In this document: positions 21,790 to 32,879 of the stretch, piece by piece
Numbering within the stretch: position 1 is the first letter of the stretch
Layout of the letters: each line of letters begins with the position of its first letter
NCBI GenBank assembly: GCA_031002005.1
Contig: JARYHS010009186.1
Coordinates: 107,296,829-107,360,828, forward strand
Length of the DNA: 64,000 nucleotides
Direction: 5' to 3'
Source of the DNA: Vandiemenella viatica
Taxonomy: Eukaryota; Arthropoda; Insecta; Orthoptera; Morabidae
The notes under the pieces: generated by a model
Told to the model about the DNA's origin: nothing
Seen by the model: the letters and a program-made list of their open reading frames with translations, nothing else
Databases searched by the model: none
Translations under genes and position numbers: made by a program

Positions 21790-24700
21790 CCCTATTTTAC
21801 CTACCAAATGCTACTGACAATAAAACAATTTCTTGTCAACCAAACATTTGCTGCAAGTATGAGCAAAATTAGCCTGACATAATCGCAGTCAACAAAACAT
21901 AATTGCATCTCCCAGTGTAATGTAGTATGCTACTTAGACTGTAGCACAACATATCTTTGCTTCATAGTTCATTGCATGAACTGCATGTTACAATTCACAA
22001 TGGGATTTACATAAAGTGTAATTGTAGCAAACAACCATGTACAATAATCTTATTTTCTCATACCAAATTAAAACCAAAGATAATTAACATCTACACTTCA
22101 CAGTTCTTCTCAAATTAAATATTACTTATATTTATTTCATTCTGTTAATGTATCCTGTTTATCTTAATACACCTACCACATTTAACAAAATTTATGAAAT
22201 AAATGCAAGTACTCAAAGGAAAAAAAAAAAAGAATCAAAACATTAGTGATGTAAACTTTTGTGAGCAATGTTTCTCAAATACAGTTATCTGTGGAATTGC
22301 CATCAACGTAACCCAACTGTAAACATAGGAACTAAACTTCAGTGCCACCTGTTGGAATGAATTAAAAAACAACTTTCATGCCACCTCAATAACATTTTGT
22401 GTGAATATGATCTGAATTGGTCCAGTGGTATTTCTGTGATGATGCATTCTACGCACACCTAGGATTAGTAAACTAATGCAGTATAAAGTGGGACAAATTA
22501 AACATCTGGATAGGAGAACATCCACCACCTACCACAGCTGAAGGCAGGAATGGCATTGAAACACACAGTGAGTGCTGTAATTTTCAGGTTTATGTCCATT
22601 GGTCAATAGTATAATGAAGTGACTGTAGCATAAGCTACTTTAATTTACTGTTGATGAAGGTACATAAACCCAAAAATAACACTTGTGATTTCTTTAGACC
22701 GCTCATGCCTTTAACTGTGACAAGCAGTGGTTATTCAACTACCCAAATTTTTAGTGGATTTATCTGGTTTATAGCACCTTTGTTTCCTAAAAAATATATA
22801 CACATATGTAGAAAACTTTAGAATCTTAATCTAAGAAAGTCCCATAACAGTAAATGGGGAGTGACCCTATCGAGGGGAAAGTAATGGTCAATGGCACACA
22901 TTGGCTGCTTTATTCCTGAAACAGTTTCACCACAGCATCAAATGACAGCAAACTGAATTACCACAGGAAATCATTCTCAAATTGGTTTGAATCAGGAAGA
23001 TCCAATGTGTTGTGAACTATGCAGTCACTTCAAGTCCTCTTATTCATACCAAAATTATAACACCATAGAAGATATCTCCTTCTTCAAACACATGCCTGTA
23101 AACAAAATTCTTCCATAATATTAACACGAGTTTGAAGGAATCAAGGAAAAGAAACTTTTGATTAGTGGTAAAATTTATTTCCTTGTTAAATTATGTTATG
23201 TTTAATATGTGAAGGAACTATCAGAAGTAAAGAATCAAGCATAAGGGTTTGAGCTTTTAAAATTAATAATGAATTTTATAAAATATTTTTAGACGAGTAT
23301 AAAATACCTGCAATCAGAAATAAAAATCCTCTAAGATTCTCAGCAACTTGAAGATATATTAATTGGTCAAAAAAGTGCATATGCTGACAAACATCTGACA
23401 ATTCCTTCACACTTACCGACAGTGCATAAGACACAAGCCACGCTCAGTATTGTAGGATGTTAACTTACCTGTCCACATCTTTAGTTTCCCAACAAACCAT
23501 ATGTGATATGGATCCTGTACGATGTTCACACTTCTCACTTGCAACAAATCCTGGAATTTCTAACTAACAGTGTTTCAGTAGTCTGCACTTTGCACAAAGC
23601 TTGCAATTTCACTATGTGATAGCCTTTACAATAAAAACTCCCCACAACTTTTCCCTATCTGAGCACTTGGACATGTGTGTCACAAATGAAGGTCTAACTG
23701 CGTGACCACTGTTTTAAGAGTACACACAAACGAAAGCACAATGCCAAATAAATATGGCCACTAAACGACAAGCTTTCACAGCAATGTGTAATGTTTCATA
23801 CCTGCAGCATTAAAAACAGGGGAGGGGGGAGACTGAGAAGAATTCTGGAACTTCACCATGTGCTGATTTACAAGGACACTTTATCAGTAATGGCAGGTTT
23901 GTATCCCACTTTGAACTAAAAGTTAATCTGAGACATGCAAGAAAAGGGCAAGAAATATGAAGGAAAAGCACTGTAAGATAAAAATCACTAAAATGTTTCC
24001 ATGACACTTAAGGGATGAAAGCAAGCAGGAAAGTAGTATAACATTTTGGATTCAATGGAGTTTTGGAACACCGATTTTCTGACACTTCACTTTTCACTAA
24101 ACCAGTAAAACGAAAATTTGAATATATAACAATCACCGTGTCTGGCAAACCTCTTATATATTCAAAAGTTGTTAGAGTAAACTGAATTCTTGATCCAAAA
24201 TGTTAATTCATCACAACTGAAATTTTCTAATCTTGTAACCACTTTTCCTCGCACACAACTAATAACACTTACTTCCTTGTGAAGTGAGAATAGAGGCACT
24301 GGGGTAAATGAAATCCGAGAAATGACTGCAAGAAATTCTATTTGTCACATTCTTGACTTTCACACACTTCACACTTTTGCTCAGGGTTATCAAGCATTAC
24401 AGCAAACTTTGAAAAATAAACAAAACTTTCAGATTGGAAAAACATAGTAATACACTTAACAAAGATTTATAAAACCCATTCTGAGGAAAAAAAAAACAAA
24501 AAAAAAAAAAAAAAAAAACTTTTACACATTCACTATTACACTTGTCACAAAACAATCACTACCACAGAGCACTAGATACATTATTCTCCATACTCCCACT
24601 GCACTTGAGTCACTACACTTTGAACACTGCACCATATTTTTTTTAAAATTTGTACATACATTCCCACTACTACATTAGACTTATGACTCTAAATGTGAAT

Positions 24701-25340
24701 TATGCTTATAGCCTTAAGCAAGCTAACACCAATCTGTTGTAACAACAGGAACAACATATGAATAGTAAATAAGTGACTGAAATAATTAATTGTGCAGTGG
24801 GCAATGTATAAATAGTACCTAAAAATCTCAAACTTTCATCAATAAAAGATTTCTGAACTTAGTATATAGAATTAACACAGAATTGCTTGCAGCATTTTAT
24901 ACCATATTAAGGAAAAAAATTAAGATGTAAAATTACTGCACTGATCAATGTCTTCAGTTCTACTGCTAAGGATAAACAATAGTTATTTACCTAATCATGT
25001 AACATCTAGAAAACAAACACAATTATAAAAAAGTAAATTAAACAATTTTCTGATATCAGGTCCTGCAATAAATCTTAAAAAGATTATGACTAATCACTGA
25101 CAACTGGCTGCCACAATAATAATCTACACACATGACATTACTACCAATACTCTAACGTCAAATGGTGATGTGAGAAAACTGAAATCGAATTCATAATAGT
25201 ATACCAACACCAAATGACAAACCTATGATTTTACAAGGCAAGTCAGCAAAATTTAAACTCTGTTTTGTTACTGATGGTACATGCGTCAAATAAAGTGGTA
25301 ACAATACTGTCATATAAGGGAAAAATAATTAGGTTCTGAA
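21790..25340. other. Transposon-poor spacer; probable 3' flank of nito
   Basis: Only one PLE-associated repeat stub (22495-22570, with CACCTACCACAGCTGAAGG) and a long poly-A-rich tract (about 24487-24520) are visible. The low repeat content next to the nito stop codon suggests that part of this may be nito 3' UTR, but I found no AATAAA signal on the minus strand close to the stop, so the 3' end cannot be placed. Confidence 0.35.
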
Positions 25341-25350
25341 CAAAAAAAAA

Positions 25351-27645
25351 TCAAGCACTTCCGCCACGAACAACAACAATAACTAAATGATCTTCTTTCA
25401 GACCTTCCTCTGATAAATTCGGTGCTGTACGTTTTAACAATTCTGTTGAAAATGAACAAGGTGGAAATGCATATAAAACACCTGTAGCTTCAGTTTCCTT
25501 GTTGAGCAGGGAAATAACACCTGCAGCTTCTTTTTGTTTCAGATAAGACACTAAATTTCGAAGAGGTCTAGTCTGAACTGACGTGTCTTCACTAGAAACA
25601 GAAGTTGTGGAACCTGACAACCCTAAAAATATTGCATGGGAACTTGAAGATGAAATTCGTTTTGACACGTCTTCTAATTTCGGTGGATCTAAACGGAGGC
25701 GTTGTGTTATTCGAAGATGGTGTTTTCCTTCATCATCTTTCATCAAGCAGGTTACTATTTCTGTATCACCATCAGTTAAATGAAACTTTGCTGGGAACAG
25801 TGAATTCTTTAAAATGAGAGCTCCTTGCCACATCGCAACACATTTGCGGGCTAGCTCTGGCAAAGTTCTCGCCGTACCTAACATGCCATTACGACGCCCA
25901 TCAGAACCCGAATCGCTCTCAACAGAATGTCTTCGTGGAGAGTGAGACCTTGACCTGTCAACGCCAGGTTCACCAGAAGCAGCACGTCTTGGCTGATGTG
26001 GTATCTCATATTCCATTTCTGGCAATGGTCTCCTGCCTACCCACTCAGTACCATAAGCATCACTTGGAAATCCTCCACCACGAAATGCCCCTCTGCCACC
26101 ACCTCTACGATCATGCCAAGGTGCACCTCGGCCTCTAAATCCTCCACCACGTGGAGGTCCATAACCAAATTCACCTTCAGGCCATGGTTCGTAAGTGGGT
26201 TCATAACCACCAAATTCATCACGCCCAGGAACCCTAACCCTAAAATCACCCCCCGCAGGTATTTCCTCAGGAAAAGGTCTTGGTTTGAAATTCTGATATG
26301 TAGGTACAACATCGGCAAAGTCTGCGCGTAATCTATGTTCAGGGCCCCCCAATGGAAAACCACGCATTTCTTTAACAGCAGCTGTAGCAGCATCAATTGA
26401 GTCATACAATATATAAGCATTTGTATCACCCTTAACATAATCAATCTTTTTTATAGCTCCAAATCTATCAAATTCTCTTTCAAGCTGTGAAATTGATGTC
26501 CATGGCCCTAGCCCTCCAATCCAAATTCTTGTAGTTGGTGTTGCTTTCCCATACCCTATTTTACATTGGAATTTTCCAATGTACTGTCCAGAAAGTTCAA
26601 CTTTTGAACGATGAGCCATGTCAAGATTCTGAAACCTTACAAAAGCATATGCATTTCCAGTTCCTGGAGGAGGCCGTTTTATATCCACATCTTCAACTAT
26701 TCCATAACGCCCAAATATTCTACGTAACTCTTCTTCAGATATGTTTATTTCCAAATTTCCAGCAAATAATGTTCTGGTAGCAAGGGGATCATCTTCTGGA
26801 GGAACATGATGCAAATAGTTGGGAAACTTATCTTTCTTATTATCAAATTTTTCAAAATGAGGATGTGGTTTGAACCCACCTGGAACCATGTGCCTCGGAG
26901 GTCCATAATGATGTGGAGGACCAGGTGGAATGTGGGGAGGACCATGATGTACAGGTGGAGCTCGCATAAACTCATGATGAGGTGGTGGTGGTCCCTCCCT
27001 GCGAAATTCGCGGTGAGGAAGACCTGGAGGTGGCCCATATGAGCGTTCGTACCTGCTGCTTTCACTTGGCCTGTGTCTCTCAGGACCTGGGGATCTTGAT
27101 CTTTGATGGTAATACCTGTCATAATCCGGACTAACACTTCTTTGCCTACTTGGCCCCCTTCGATAAAGATCACTTGAGCTCCTACTTTCATAAACCGCTT
27201 CTACAAGAGCTACTTTGTCAAATAATATAATTCTAGGTTTATTATGTTTCGCATCACGAGCATCTTCGGAACTCCTAAAACAAACATATGCAACTCTCTC
27301 ATCGAGATCATGTGATATTCTTACACTAAGTTCGCCAAACTTCTTGTATTCTCGGTACAGCGTATCTTTTATAACTTCATCACTGGCTTTAGGGTGCAAT
27401 GCACTCACACATAATACCTTATAACTAGGATAAGATCTTTCTGAAACCTCTCTTGACCGTCCATAATCGTCTCTATGTGAGCTCTCAGAGGGGTATCGAC
27501 CCCTTGGACTTGGAGACCTGCCGCGGCTTCTTCTTCTAATTCTTTCGGGAGTAATTCTTTCATCAGAGCTGTCATCGTATCTTCCAATGCTTGATCTTGA
27601 CCTCTTGCTTCTAGGAGGAGTATCACGATCAGAACTTCTCTTCAT
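25351..27645 (-). CDS. nito: Spenito / RBM15 family RNA-binding protein, complete single-exon coding region
   Basis: The 764-residue frame starts at an ATG followed by an Arg/Ser-rich N-terminus (residues 1-70) and ends in TGA. RRM1 is at about 73-155 (YKVLCVSALHP; RNP1-like RVAYVCFRS). A Pro/His/Gly-rich linker spans about 160-285. RRM2 is at about 289-368 (RNP2 LFAGNL, RNP1 NAYAFVRF) and RRM3 at about 371-447 (IWIGGL, NAYILYDS). An RGG-rich stretch is at about 498-526. A SPOC domain is at about 592-764 (MWQGALILKNSLFPAKFHLT; LRITQRLRLDPPKLEDV; SSSSHAIFLGL). Spen-family proteins of this short type are nuclear; Drosophila Nito acts in the m6A writer complex, Sxl-dependent splicing and Wingless signalling, and SPOC recruits partner proteins. 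Length is close to the fly protein. No intron interrupts the coding region, as in human RBM15B. Surroundings are transposon-poor. Confidence 0.97.
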   Translation of the reverse strand: MKRSSDRDTPPRSKRSRSSIGRYDDSSDERITPERIRRRSRGRSPSPRGRYPSESSHRDDYGRSREVSERSYPSYKVLCVSALHPKASDEVIKDTLYREYKKFGELSVRISHDLDERVAYVCFRSSEDARDAKHNKPRIILFDKVALVEAVYESRSSSDLYRRGPSRQRSVSPDYDRYYHQRSRSPGPERHRPSESSRYERSYGPPPGLPHREFRREGPPPPHHEFMRAPPVHHGPPHIPPGPPHHYGPPRHMVPGGFKPHPHFEKFDNKKDKFPNYLHHVPPEDDPLATRTLFAGNLEINISEEELRRIFGRYGIVEDVDIKRPPPGTGNAYAFVRFQNLDMAHRSKVELSGQYIGKFQCKIGYGKATPTTRIWIGGLGPWTSISQLEREFDRFGAIKKIDYVKGDTNAYILYDSIDAATAAVKEMRGFPLGGPEHRLRADFADVVPTYQNFKPRPFPEEIPAGGDFRVRVPGRDEFGGYEPTYEPWPEGEFGYGPPRGGGFRGRGAPWHDRRGGGRGAFRGGGFPSDAYGTEWVGRRPLPEMEYEIPHQPRRAASGEPGVDRSRSHSPRRHSVESDSGSDGRRNGMLGTARTLPELARKCVAMWQGALILKNSLFPAKFHLTDGDTEIVTCLMKDDEGKHHLRITQRLRLDPPKLEDVSKRISSSSSHAIFLGLSGSTTSVSSEDTSVQTRPLRNLVSYLKQKEAAGVISLLNKETEATGVLYAFPPCSFSTELLKRTAPNLSEEGLKEDHLVIVVVRGGSA

Positions 27646-29500
27646 TTTTAAGCAGACAAACAGCTACTTCTTGCACCTCACACAAACCGCAGCCACCAAG
27701 CGACACTATGCTGCGAACCAACGACATAACTTGTTCAACTTTGTATTAATACGCACTGGGAATAAGTAGAATTACATAAAGATGGAAAGATATTACTCAC
27801 AGTAAACAACAGCAAATACACACAATACAGCAATTAAATATCTAATGAAAACAACCCTCACCAACAACTACTTCTGAGATTCGCAAGCGTCACTAACGAA
27901 GTACGTTCATGAAGCTAAACAGAGCAAATCAGAGATAAAGACAAAAAATTTCAACGATCTTGTTAAACATTGTTGAATCTATCGATCGTAGTAGCCACTA
28001 TTTCAAACACAAAAAACACATTGTTTACCGTAAACAAGGTAAAATTTTGGAATTTCACAGTTAGAGGTGCTCAGCAACAAAACAATATTAGCTGACGTTA
28101 GCTTCATTTTTTTTATAAGCAAATGAATAATTAGTGCTGATGTCATATTAAAGAGAACATGAATGAAAGAAACAAATACCTCCTAAAATATTGGTGCAAA
28201 GCAGAATACGATTAGGATCAATAAAAGAGAAAAATTACATTATAAACACCAAATAACCGGGGAGGTAAGAATAAATGGAAATATTTTAAGCAAGCTACAA
28301 AACGTTAAATTGCATAGTAATTTGTGATATCACCGTCTACAAACAAATTTTAATTTCTCACGATATTCTGTAAATTTTCATATCAGAACAGTATGTACCA
28401 TTCAGCCTTTCCATTTAGTGTATGTGACAAGAACTTTTAGAACACATTGAAAACAAATCGTTAGTACCATATTAAATGCTAATCTGACCATACAAAAAAT
28501 TGTAAAGCGCGGGTAATAACTAGAAATTCTTAGGGTCCAATGAAAGTCAAGAAGTAATACCCTCCGAAAGAAAGGCCAACTAATCGTCAGGTGGTTCGAT
28601 TTAAAGAATCTGCACAATAATTTTATCTCAAGAAATAACTGTGATATCAAAAACTGTCCGAAACTCAAAGGCATTATTTCAGGTACGCAATGTGTATAAA
28701 ACCGGCGCCATAATTAATTAAAATATTTATTACCATTTTTTGAAGAGTCAAACGAATAATAATTAAAACTGTAGGCCCCAGAGGATGGGAACTGGCCGTC
28801 CTACCTCTGACAATGGCTTAGTATGCCTCCTTCGGGAGGATCCAACCAATCTTCGGGTTGTGGACTAAGTTAAGTTATTAATTAGTTGCTGGTTTATCAT
28901 TAAGACAGTAATGGCAAGGTATACCACAGGACGTAAGTTTAAGCATGGTAGATGACATTGGAATCTATGTCGCCCTTTCTAGATTTGCAACAAAAAAATT
29001 ATACAGAGATAAAACAATCCGCTATATGCCTGCTCGCCTGAACGAGGAGCAAGATGATCAACCCTATGTTTGTAATACTCTGATCAATGCCACTTTCCTC
29101 AATAACTACAATCTATAAGCCGTAATTATGTTTTTCTTGCGTGTATGAGCATGGTATTTTTCCCAACAATAAAGAAAAATAAAACATTTCAACGGAACAA
29201 GTATTTGTGATGATTTCCAAGCATATCTACTTATGCGTTACCCGGATTTTTTATTAAAAATATTCCGTGTATTTACTAACGTGTGTGGCGTATCCCAATA
29301 TTATTAACTATATTATCTAACTCCCTTACCTGCAAAAGAAAAATGCCCGAAATTGATAACTCATGTTCAACCATTCCCTTCCATAAGAAACTTCAAATTA
29401 TTCTCCCAATGCCCATCCAAGCCTCATCACCAATATACACCTTACGTGAACGAAGATTTTCCCGGCATGTAAAGGCAAAATCGTCTTCTGGATTTGCAGA
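27646..29500. other. nito upstream region and spacer; hairpin pair near 28.8 kb
   Basis: Immediately upstream of the nito start (minus-strand 5' side, 27646 to about 28050) lies the presumed 5' UTR and promoter. I see no TATA box, and no splice acceptor directly before the ATG. At about 28828-28860 there are two adjacent short hairpins, CCTCC-TTCG-GGAGG and CAACC-AATCTTC-GGTTG. The rest is AT-rich without a gene; three open frames here (28402-28674, 29283-29504, 29398-29586) have no family resemblance. Confidence 0.4.
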
Positions 29501-29509
29501 TTAAAGAGA

Positions 29510-30320
29510 TGACAACGTTTTACTATCGAAATCAAGAGTATCTTCCTCCCACCTGGAAAATTTCGTGTTTGACTCCACCGCGTCAAGGATGACGTGAACT
29601 TGTTTAAAGATACGGGAGATTTATAGCATTCCCTGAGAATGCCCTCACAACCGCAACCTTTACCTGTTGCAACTAGAGATGTACGTGGTCGCAGAACATG
29701 TCACTGACAGTGGCCATAAAATATACTTTGCAAATTTGAAGGTGCTGGTCCAGAACCCTTATATTTGGAAGTCTGTCATAAAAGAAGCCATAGAATTAAA
29801 ACTCAATGCCAAAACCTTTAACAAAGAAACAGGATTCTTTCAAAGTGATCCATGGAAACCGGCGATTTAATTCATAAATAGGAACGCAGCAAGTTTAAGC
29901 CCGACAGTGGTAACGAAGCCAGTACGAGCAGGGCTTCGTGGCATGATGGAGCGGCACTCCTACAGACTTTTCATATATTGCTTGGAATTTGTGGAAAGGA
30001 GCAATGTACCATGTGGCAACGTAGAAGGAGTGTTACCTTCCATCAGTTTATGAGATTCGCCTCATATGTAGCAAAAGCATTCGGTGAAGACATCGGCCTC
30101 AGAGAAATCCGAAAGTTTCACTTTTTCTGTCGGTGTTGACCAAGGAGGTCACCAGCGAGACTGTACCAGACGGTGATAGTTCGAGGGAGCGATCACCAAA
30201 TCTCTTACGGCGGACAGACAGCACTGTCACCACAATCTTCAACGAGATCCAACACCGAGGTCTGCAGCACAAAACTCCATTTAAAAGTAATAGGACAGAT
30301 CGCTGTACACAGACTACTAT
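29510..30320 (+). mobile_element. Penelope-like element C-terminus, second family (degenerate)
   Basis: The 29667-29870 frame contains VVAEHVTDSGHKIYFANLKV, LVQNPYIWKSVIKEAIEL and NKETGFFQSDPWKPAI. These match the terminal part of GIY-YIG-bearing Penelope-like polyproteins (AVAEH-x-GH-I-F, YW--VIKEAIEI, FNRDGG--LS-AWNP). Just upstream, GGGAGATTTATAGCATTCCC (29608-29627) encodes a GIYSIP-like GIY motif, but the following YIG block is lost. Sequence after the stop (to about 30320) may be element tail. It differs clearly from the 4.8-kb PLE family, so at least two PLE lineages are present. Confidence 0.7.
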
Positions 30321-30329
30321 TGGCTGTAG

Positions 30330-31330
30330 TGTTTAGTAATTAAACCCAATCTCTACTTGTCCCACACAAGGGTCCCCACGCGCTGGGTCGGCATGATGAA
30401 ATCCTCAGGCGATCATCTTTTCACTACATGGGCATAGCCAGATCGGGGTCCTTTCTCCACCCTGCTCCCTTCCTCAAGTAGTTGAGAGGAAAATATATGA
30501 AAATGAAAATAACTTCTTTTGATTAAGAAGAATAAATTTTGTCAAAATTTAACCAGAACCCTCACAGATTACTACTTAAATAAGTTAAATGTGTTTATTT
30601 ATTATTTTTTTCCTAGTAAAACCATTTTCAACAATTATTTTTATTAAGTTTCTTTGTTTTCGCCCCAATCCTGAAGCTAATCGTGATGAAGTCATTGCTT
30701 CAATACAGTGTCTCACCAGCAGCAACTTACCCGCAACTTACCCGCAACTTATTTACTCTTCCACAATCACTGAAACTACGTTTTATTCGCCTAATAGCGA
30801 CGTTGCCCACTACCTACGACAAACTGCGACCTTCCTCGGTGAAACTCTAAAACGGGTTAAAATCAGCTCTGTGCTGTTCATCAATCACAGACGTGGTAAA
30901 AGCTTCCAGATTTCAAATACTTGTTCTAGTTAAACAATAGTACTTTTAAAAGTTAGTAGAAAATTTCAACTCACCCACTCATTTTATGGAAATTTATTCG
31001 CAATACTGATGCGTATTTTATTATAGAGCTCAAATAATTAATGTAATTTGTGTAATTTTTTACACCACGGTTGTTTATTAAATCAATTTTTAACCATTTT
31101 AGCTTCTTATTTTATGTTTTAAAACAAGAACCTGCTTTTTTTAGCCAAGTATAAATATTTAACAAAAGCACTTTTTGAACTTTAATTCAGTTTTGGCAGT
31201 AATTGACTTATTGCAGTTATCTGAGGGAAATATATGAATCACTGCTAAATTCATATCTCCCTTTCTCCTAATCTCACCTCGCTACCACCTTCCGTTAAGT
31301 ACCCTTCGAGCTAATACTCGCTTGATGTCC
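30330..31330. other. Unidentified sequence
   Basis: Includes a 114-codon frame (30589-30933) whose first third is simple hydrophobic low-complexity sequence and whose rest matches nothing I know. It contains a directly repeated CCCGCAACTTA near 30729-30748. No gene called. Confidence 0.35.
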
Positions 31331-31333
31331 AGG

Positions 31334-31660
31334 TAGGGGAGCGTCCATAAACTGCACACCTCCATTTTGGCCTCCTGTAAACACCCCTCCCCCCACGTAA
31401 CCCGACGTGTCTTTTACCTCTACACCCCCTCCCCACGTAGCACCCCTTTTCCCTCTTTTGATTTGAGATGACATTTTGTGCTGTTTTCTCTTGTCAGACT
31501 AAAGTAAACTACATACGGAGATAAATAAATGACGGATATAAATATTCACATGCTGTTGTGTGTTCTGTGCCTAATTTTATTGGTTATGAATGGTCAGCCA
31601 CGTGGCCTGGACTGGAACCCTTCCATCTCCATCCTCCCCTAGACCGAGCTCGTAGTTGTT
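31334..31660. repeat. Dispersed repeat, copy 1 (partner at 53650-53960)
   Basis: Shares with 53650-53960, in the same orientation, a row of matching blocks: CTCCATTTTGGCCTCCTGT, a C-rich CCACGTA segment, TTTTGATTTGAGATGACATT, GTCAGACTAAAGTAAACTAC, ATGACGGATATAAATATTCA, CATGCTGTTGTG and GGCCTGG. By eye the identity is roughly 80 percent over about 310 bp. The left edge (GTCCATAAACTGCA) resembles the edges of insect non-autonomous DNA elements. Class not established. Confidence 0.7.
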
Positions 31661-32164
31661 GACGTTCCCTAGTGACGCGTCATAATCTCCTGCAGAATTC
31701 TCATGTCGACCGACATCTAATCACATATCGTAATAAAATGCAGTAAAAAAAATGGATTCGGATTAGTCTGACATTAAGAACGGCCAAAAAACATTAATTA
31801 CCGTGTGTATAGTTTCTTTAACACATTTAAATTCTTTCAAGATGAAGTTAACGTACCTTTTAGGAAATCGCAAAAAAATTACAGCAGAGGCATGTAGTGT
31901 ATCGTTACAAGGATGCAGCGTATATGTAGCGAAGCCTATCTACCTCATGGAGGATTCTCTCCTCCATGATTTAACTGCTCCCGAGCTATTCTTTACTCGT
32001 CCAAAGATAACATTTACCTAGAAAAAACCGTTCACGGCAGTGATATAATTCAAAATTTCATATTAGAATGTAAAAAGGGAGGCAAATATCTCCCATAAGT
32101 AAAAAGAGAGAGAAAATATACTGTCTATGTAAAGTCATAAAAAAATCATAAAAGTTATGATTTT

Positions 32165-32440
32165 AGGCTTTTCTGATGAAAATGTCGGGTATTGTTACAA
32201 GGGCCTCATCTTCTAGAAAAATGTACGACTTTGTAACCAGCCGCGTTCCAAAAGTTGGGCAGCATGGGACTGCCACCGTTGCTGACATGAAGGAAGGAAA
32301 TATATGGAGACGACGCAAGAGACCTTCACCACGCATTGAAGTGACGCCGGGCGGAGGAGGAGTGGGGGGCTACGCCGAACCCATACAGACACGGGGTATA
32401 AGTACAAAAACCTCAAGGGAACTCTGAGATAAAAGTAGGG
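32165..32440. other. Unidentified GC-richer segment
   Basis: Overlapping open frames on both strands (32176-32427 plus, 32213-32446 minus), with no recognisable domain. The segment adjoins the satellite at 32.45 kb and may be part of the same repeated unit. Confidence 0.3.
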
Positions 32441-32444
32441 CCGC

Positions 32445-32860
32445 AATATGGTGATGGATTATAATGTAACTCGATGAGAAAAACAAAAAATGAAGACTAA
32501 ATTTTTTTGATATCTTGCTTAGTTTTCGAGATATTCTGTCTCAAAAGTGAAATGTTTTTGGTTGAAATTCAGAAGAAAAAATTGGTCAAAGTCAAATCTG
32601 ATGACGGATTCTTATTTAAAAAGACGAGACAAATAAAAAATAAAGAATAAAACTTTTCGATATCTCTCCTAGTTCTCGAGATATACTGTATCAAAAGTGA
32701 GTGTCTTGAGATGAAATGCAGAAGAAAAATTTCGCAAAAGTCAAATTTAATGATCAATTCTTATGTAACACGACGAGACAAATCGAAAATAAACAATAAA
32801 ATTTTTCGATATCTTGTTTAGTTTTCGGGATATACTGGAATTGGGTTGATATGCGGCCTG
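32445..32860. repeat. Tandem satellite-like array, 149/150-bp unit, about 2.7 copies
   Basis: The landmark TTTTCGATATCT occurs at about 32502, 32653 and 32802, giving steps of 150 and 149 bp. Each unit then has TAGTTTTCGAGATAT-like text, CAAAAGTGA and a GAAGAAAAA...GTCAAA block, and ACGAGACAAAT before the next landmark. The third unit is cut short at about 32840, where the flank of a LINE insertion begins. The landmark is itself nearly symmetrical (CGATATCT...CGAGATAT). Confidence 0.8.
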
Positions 32861-32879
32861 GATCAAAAATTATTTCTGC

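Noticed and set aside
30589..30933. 114-codon frame
   Set aside because: The first third is low-complexity hydrophobic sequence and the rest has no recognisable family; no splice or start context.
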